Notes under the pieces: generated by a model | What the model was told of the DNA's origin: nothing | What the model saw: the letters and a program-made list of their open reading frames with translations, nothing else | The model's database searches: none | Position numbers and translations under genes: made by a program | Source of the DNA: Amycolatopsis sp. WQ 127309 | GTDB taxonomy: Bacteria; Actinomycetota; Actinomycetes; Mycobacteriales; Pseudonocardiaceae | Assembly (NCBI RefSeq): GCF_023023025.1 | Contig: NZ_CP095481.1 | Coordinates: 3,534,001-3,598,000, forward strand | Direction: 5' to 3' | DNA length: 64,000 bases | Shown: in pieces, positions 61,741 through 64,000 of the stretch | Numbering within the stretch: the stretch's first letter is position 1 | How the letters are laid out: each line of letters begins with the position of its first letter

Positions 61741-62415
61741 GTGCACGATGCGGCGGAGAAACCGAGAGTGCTCCTCGTCGAGGACGACCGCGAACTCGCG
61801 GGCCTGCTCGCCGAGCTGCTCGCGGACGAAGGCTACGAGACGGACGCGGCGTACGACGGTCAGCGGGGCCTGCACCTCGGCCTCACCGGGCGGTACGACG
61901 TGATGATCATCGACCGCCGGTTGCCGGTGCTCGACGGCCTGGAGCTGCTCGCCCGGCTCCGGGCCCGGGCGGTGACCACGCGCGTCCTGGTGCTGTCGGC
62001 GCTGAGCACGCTCGCCGACCGCGTCGGCGGGCTCGACGCCGGCGCCGACGACTACCTCGTCAAGCCGTTCGAGACCGAGGAGCTGCTGGCCCGGCTGCGC
62101 GCGCTGGGCCGCCGTGACCTCGACGGCGCCGAGTGCATCCCGCTCGGCACCGCCGCCCTCGACCTGCAGCGCCACGAGGTCGTGCTGCCGCGCGGCGAGC
62201 GGATCACGCTGTCCGGGCGTGAGTTCGAGCTGCTGCGGGCGCTGGCCCAGCGGCCGAAGGCGATCCACCCGCGGGCGGCGCTGCGCACCCGCGTGTTCGC
62301 CGACTCGACCGGAGAGTCCATTGTGGACACCTACGTCTACTACCTGCGGCGCAAGCTCGGCCGGGACGTCGTGCGCACCGTGCACGGGCTCGGCTACCAG
62401 ATCGGCGCGGTGTGA
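61741..62415 (+). CDS. OmpR/PhoB-family response regulator
   Basis: A 224-residue two-domain regulator. Receiver: VEDDREL acidic pocket, phospho-acceptor Asp58 in IIDRRLPVLDG, LSAL with Ser in the Thr position, and VKPF Lys near 108. The C-terminal winged helix ends with SIVDTYVYYLRRKLG and RTVHGLGYQIG. GTG 61741 is the start; the 37-bp gap before it is AT-rich (AGAAAATAACTG) and may be a promoter. It is coupled to the kinase gene by a GTGA overlap. Confidence 0.93.
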   Translation: MHDAAEKPRVLLVEDDRELAGLLAELLADEGYETDAAYDGQRGLHLGLTGRYDVMIIDRRLPVLDGLELLARLRARAVTTRVLVLSALSTLADRVGGLDAGADDYLVKPFETEELLARLRALGRRDLDGAECIPLGTAALDLQRHEVVLPRGERITLSGREFELLRALAQRPKAIHPRAALRTRVFADSTGESIVDTYVYYLRRKLGRDVVRTVHGLGYQIGAV

Positions 62416-63620
62416 GACCCCGCGGCGACCTCGGCGACCCCGAAGCCCGCGCCCTGCACCGGGCGCGGTGGGTGATCACCACGCAGATCGCCGTGGTGGT
62501 GTCGCTGCTGGTGGCCGTCGCGGGCGGAATCGCCTACGGGATGCTGCTGTCCGGTCAGCACGCCGACGCCGACCGGACGCTGGCCCGCACGATCGAGCTC
62601 GGCCCCACCGCGACCCCGCCCGGCTGCGTCTGGCTGTTCACGCCCGCGTTGCACGCGCCCGCCGGGCCCTCGCCGGCCGGGGTGCCGGTCGCCGGGCTGG
62701 CCGCGCTCACGCCGTCGCCGGGCGACGTCCACACGGAACGCCGCTCGCTCGGCGGCATGACGTACACGATCCGCGTGGAGAACCACGGCGGCGTCGTCTC
62801 GCAGGCGTACTTCGAGGAGCGGTACCAGATCCAGGACCGCTCGTCGCTGCTGTTCGGGCTCGGGATCGCCGAGCTGCTGGCGCTGCTGGCGGCGGTGGTG
62901 TGCGGCCGGGTGCTGGCGTGCCGCGCGATCCGGCCGCTGGCCGACGCGCTGCGGCGGCAGCGCACGTTCGTCTCGGACGCCTCGCACGAGCTGCGCGCCC
63001 CGCTGACCCGGCTGCACACCCGGGCGCAGCTGCTGGCCCGGCGGTCGTCGGAGCGGGACCGCGACGGGCTGGAGCAGCTGGTGCGCGGGACGCGGGAGCT
63101 CGGCGAAGTCGTCGAAGACCTGCTGCTGTCCGCGCAGGCGTGCGGCGGCCGGCCGGAGCTGGTGCCGGTGGAGCTGGGCGTGCTGGCCGAGGAAGCGGTC
63201 GCGGCCGAGGCGGTGCGCGCGGGGGCGGGCCAGGTCCGGATCGCGGTGACGCGCGAGCGCGGGCCGTACGTCGTCCAGGGCGTCCCGACGGCGTTGCGGC
63301 GCGTGCTTTCGGCGTTGCTGGACAACGCACTGGGCCACACCCCGCCGGGCGGCTCGATCGAGGTGTGGCTCGGGCAGCCGGACGACCGGTACGTCGAGCT
63401 GCGGGTCCGCGACACGGGCGTCGGCTTCCCGGCGGCGGAGTCGGACCGCATCTTCGAGCGCTTCGCCCGCGGCACCGAGGGCGACGGCCGCCGCTTCGGC
63501 CTGGGCCTGGCGCTGGTCCGTGAGGTGGTGACGGGCCACGGCGGCACGATCGCCGCCGTCGCCCGCCCCGGCGCCGGAGCGACGTTCACCCTCCGCCTGC
63601 TACGCGCCGACCTCGCGTAA
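62412..63620 (+). CDS. Sensor histidine kinase
   Basis: A 402-residue membrane kinase. Two spans (about residues 21-45 and 145-168) enclose a 100-residue external sensor with no recognised fold. HisKA: FVSDASHELRAPLTRL with phospho-acceptor His192. ATPase domain: N box LSALLDNALGHT, G1 VRDTGVGFP, F box FERFARG and G2 RRFGLGLALVREVV. Partner of the preceding regulator. The TAA stop is part of the first unit of repeat array III. Confidence 0.94.
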   Translation: MRPRGDLGDPEARALHRARWVITTQIAVVVSLLVAVAGGIAYGMLLSGQHADADRTLARTIELGPTATPPGCVWLFTPALHAPAGPSPAGVPVAGLAALTPSPGDVHTERRSLGGMTYTIRVENHGGVVSQAYFEERYQIQDRSSLLFGLGIAELLALLAAVVCGRVLACRAIRPLADALRRQRTFVSDASHELRAPLTRLHTRAQLLARRSSERDRDGLEQLVRGTRELGEVVEDLLLSAQACGGRPELVPVELGVLAEEAVAAEAVRAGAGQVRIAVTRERGPYVVQGVPTALRRVLSALLDNALGHTPPGGSIEVWLGQPDDRYVELRVRDTGVGFPAAESDRIFERFARGTEGDGRRFGLGLALVREVVTGHGGTIAAVARPGAGATFTLRLLRADLA

Positions 63621-63779
63621 CCCACGCGATCAAGGCCGGATCCCGCGTGATCAAGGCCGGAACTCGCGTGATCAAAGCCGGAACTCGCGTGATTGAGGCC
63701 GGAACTCGCGAGTTACGGCTCCAATCACGCGGGATCCGGTCCCAATCACGTGGGATCCGGGTCTGATCACGCGAGTTAC
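63617..63779. repeat. 21-bp iterated repeat, array III (stop-to-stop, head-to-head)
   Basis: Four units in one orientation (63617-63637, 63638-63658, 63659-63679, 63680-63700), a palindromic centre AACTCGCGAGTT (63703-63714), and three inverted units (63717-63737, 63738-63758, 63759-63779). The outermost units begin GTAAC and end GTTAC; these supply the TAA stops of both flanking convergent genes, so the array occupies the gap exactly. Confidence 0.93.
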
Positions 63780-64000
63780 GTGCTGAATCCCAGTACGAGG
63801 CGGATCTCGCGGGCCAGCGCGGGGTCGAGGTCGGCACAGGCGGCCTCGAGGTCCGCGCGCACTTGCGCCGACGGTTTCGTGAAGACGCTCGTCAGGTGCT
63901 GCCGGCAGGCCCGCAGGTCCTGGTGCGCGTCGGCGCCCAGGTCCGGGTCGTGCAGCAGGCCGAGGTCGGTGTGCAGCCGCAGCCAGGTGTCCCGGTCGCG
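63776..64000 (-). CDS. Unrecognised protein, C-terminal part
   Basis: The last 74 residues of a gene that begins beyond the window; TAA at 63776-63778. The visible part is helical and charged (WLRLHTDLGLLHDPDLGADA, then QDLRACRQHLTSVF and ALAREIRLVLGFST). No family is recognised; helical-bundle C-termini of MerR/TipA-type regulators look similar, but the evidence is weak. Codon use is ordinary for the window. Confidence 0.6.
   Translation of the reverse strand, partial: RDRDTWLRLHTDLGLLHDPDLGADAHQDLRACRQHLTSVFTKPSAQVRADLEAACADLDPALAREIRLVLGFST

Overview
The window is about 70% GC, with many GTG starts, ATGA/GTGA stop-start overlaps and actinobacterial families throughout (SCO4848-type membrane protein, DUF3516 helicase, DUF1707 protein, AbiEi/DUF559 protein, CYP105-like P450s). 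It fits a chromosomal core segment of a Pseudonocardiales actinomycete, most likely Amycolatopsis. The order trpS, dac, SCO4848-like, sdhCDAB, BMP/ABC nucleoside transporter, cdd, deoA, add, deoC resembles, from memory, the SCO4839-SCO4914 stretch of Streptomyces coelicolor, so this is vertically inherited core with younger insertions between the conserved blocks.

Layout. 0-10.4 kb: MarR tail, GH19 chitinase, trpS plus a small kinase, YihY/BrkB protein, an acyl-CoA-dehydrogenase-like/MDR/HxlR operon, D-Ala-D-Ala carboxypeptidase with its divergent SCO4848 partner, and a secreted subtilase. 10.4-11.6 kb: an AbiEi/DUF559-type gene bracketed by two inverted copies of a 59-bp palindrome. 11.6-15 kb: sdhCDAB. 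15-16.3 kb: a gene-free tract of tandem repeats. 16.4-25.9 kb: nucleoside uptake and salvage (BMP lipoprotein, ATPase, two permeases, cdd, deoA, then add). 26-31.7 kb: MFS transporter, a repeat-rich gap, an acidic protein and a DUF3516 helicase. 31.7-39.7 kb: small enzymes, then a SorC-type regulator divergent from a dehydrogenase plus sugar/polyol ABC importer. 39.7-43.3 kb: two tandem P450s with a ferredoxin and a divergent TetR regulator. 43.3-48.5 kb: GH12 lipoprotein, a broken beta-family gene, and deoC with a two-gene (ALDH16-like) aldehyde dehydrogenase. 48.5-55.2 kb: DUF1707, phosphatase, upp, pentapeptide protein, ECF sigma factor with a membrane partner, TetR, and a MerR/aldo-keto reductase pair. 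55.2-56.3 kb: an Imm1 immunity gene beside a decayed DddA-type deaminase toxin. 56.5-63.6 kb: an operon of flavoprotein, alpha-hydroxy-acid oxidase, atypical P450 and antiporter, followed by a two-component system.

The most unusual content is non-coding. (1) A family of 21-bp iterated repeats occurs three times, each in a tail-to-tail gap (23.28, 27.21 and 63.62 kb); two of the arrays are head-to-head inverted, and the third covers the gap from stop codon to stop codon. (2) An intergenic element of about 120 bp occurs three times (3.5, 15.95 and 27.56 kb) with fixed internal geometry: a TCCAGTCTATCGGCG-like block 56-57 bp before an inverted pair of TTGTCCACA (actinobacterial DnaA-box) motifs 12 bp apart. 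(3) The palindrome TCCACWGTGGA occurs five times where a composition-based estimate gives about 0.02, and inside genes it forces rare Thr codons. The most interesting protein-coding observations are the inactivated deaminase whose own codons form the ribosome binding site of its surviving immunity gene, and an operon pairing a probable H2O2-producing oxidase with a P450 that lacks the usual oxygen-activation and heme-loop residues.
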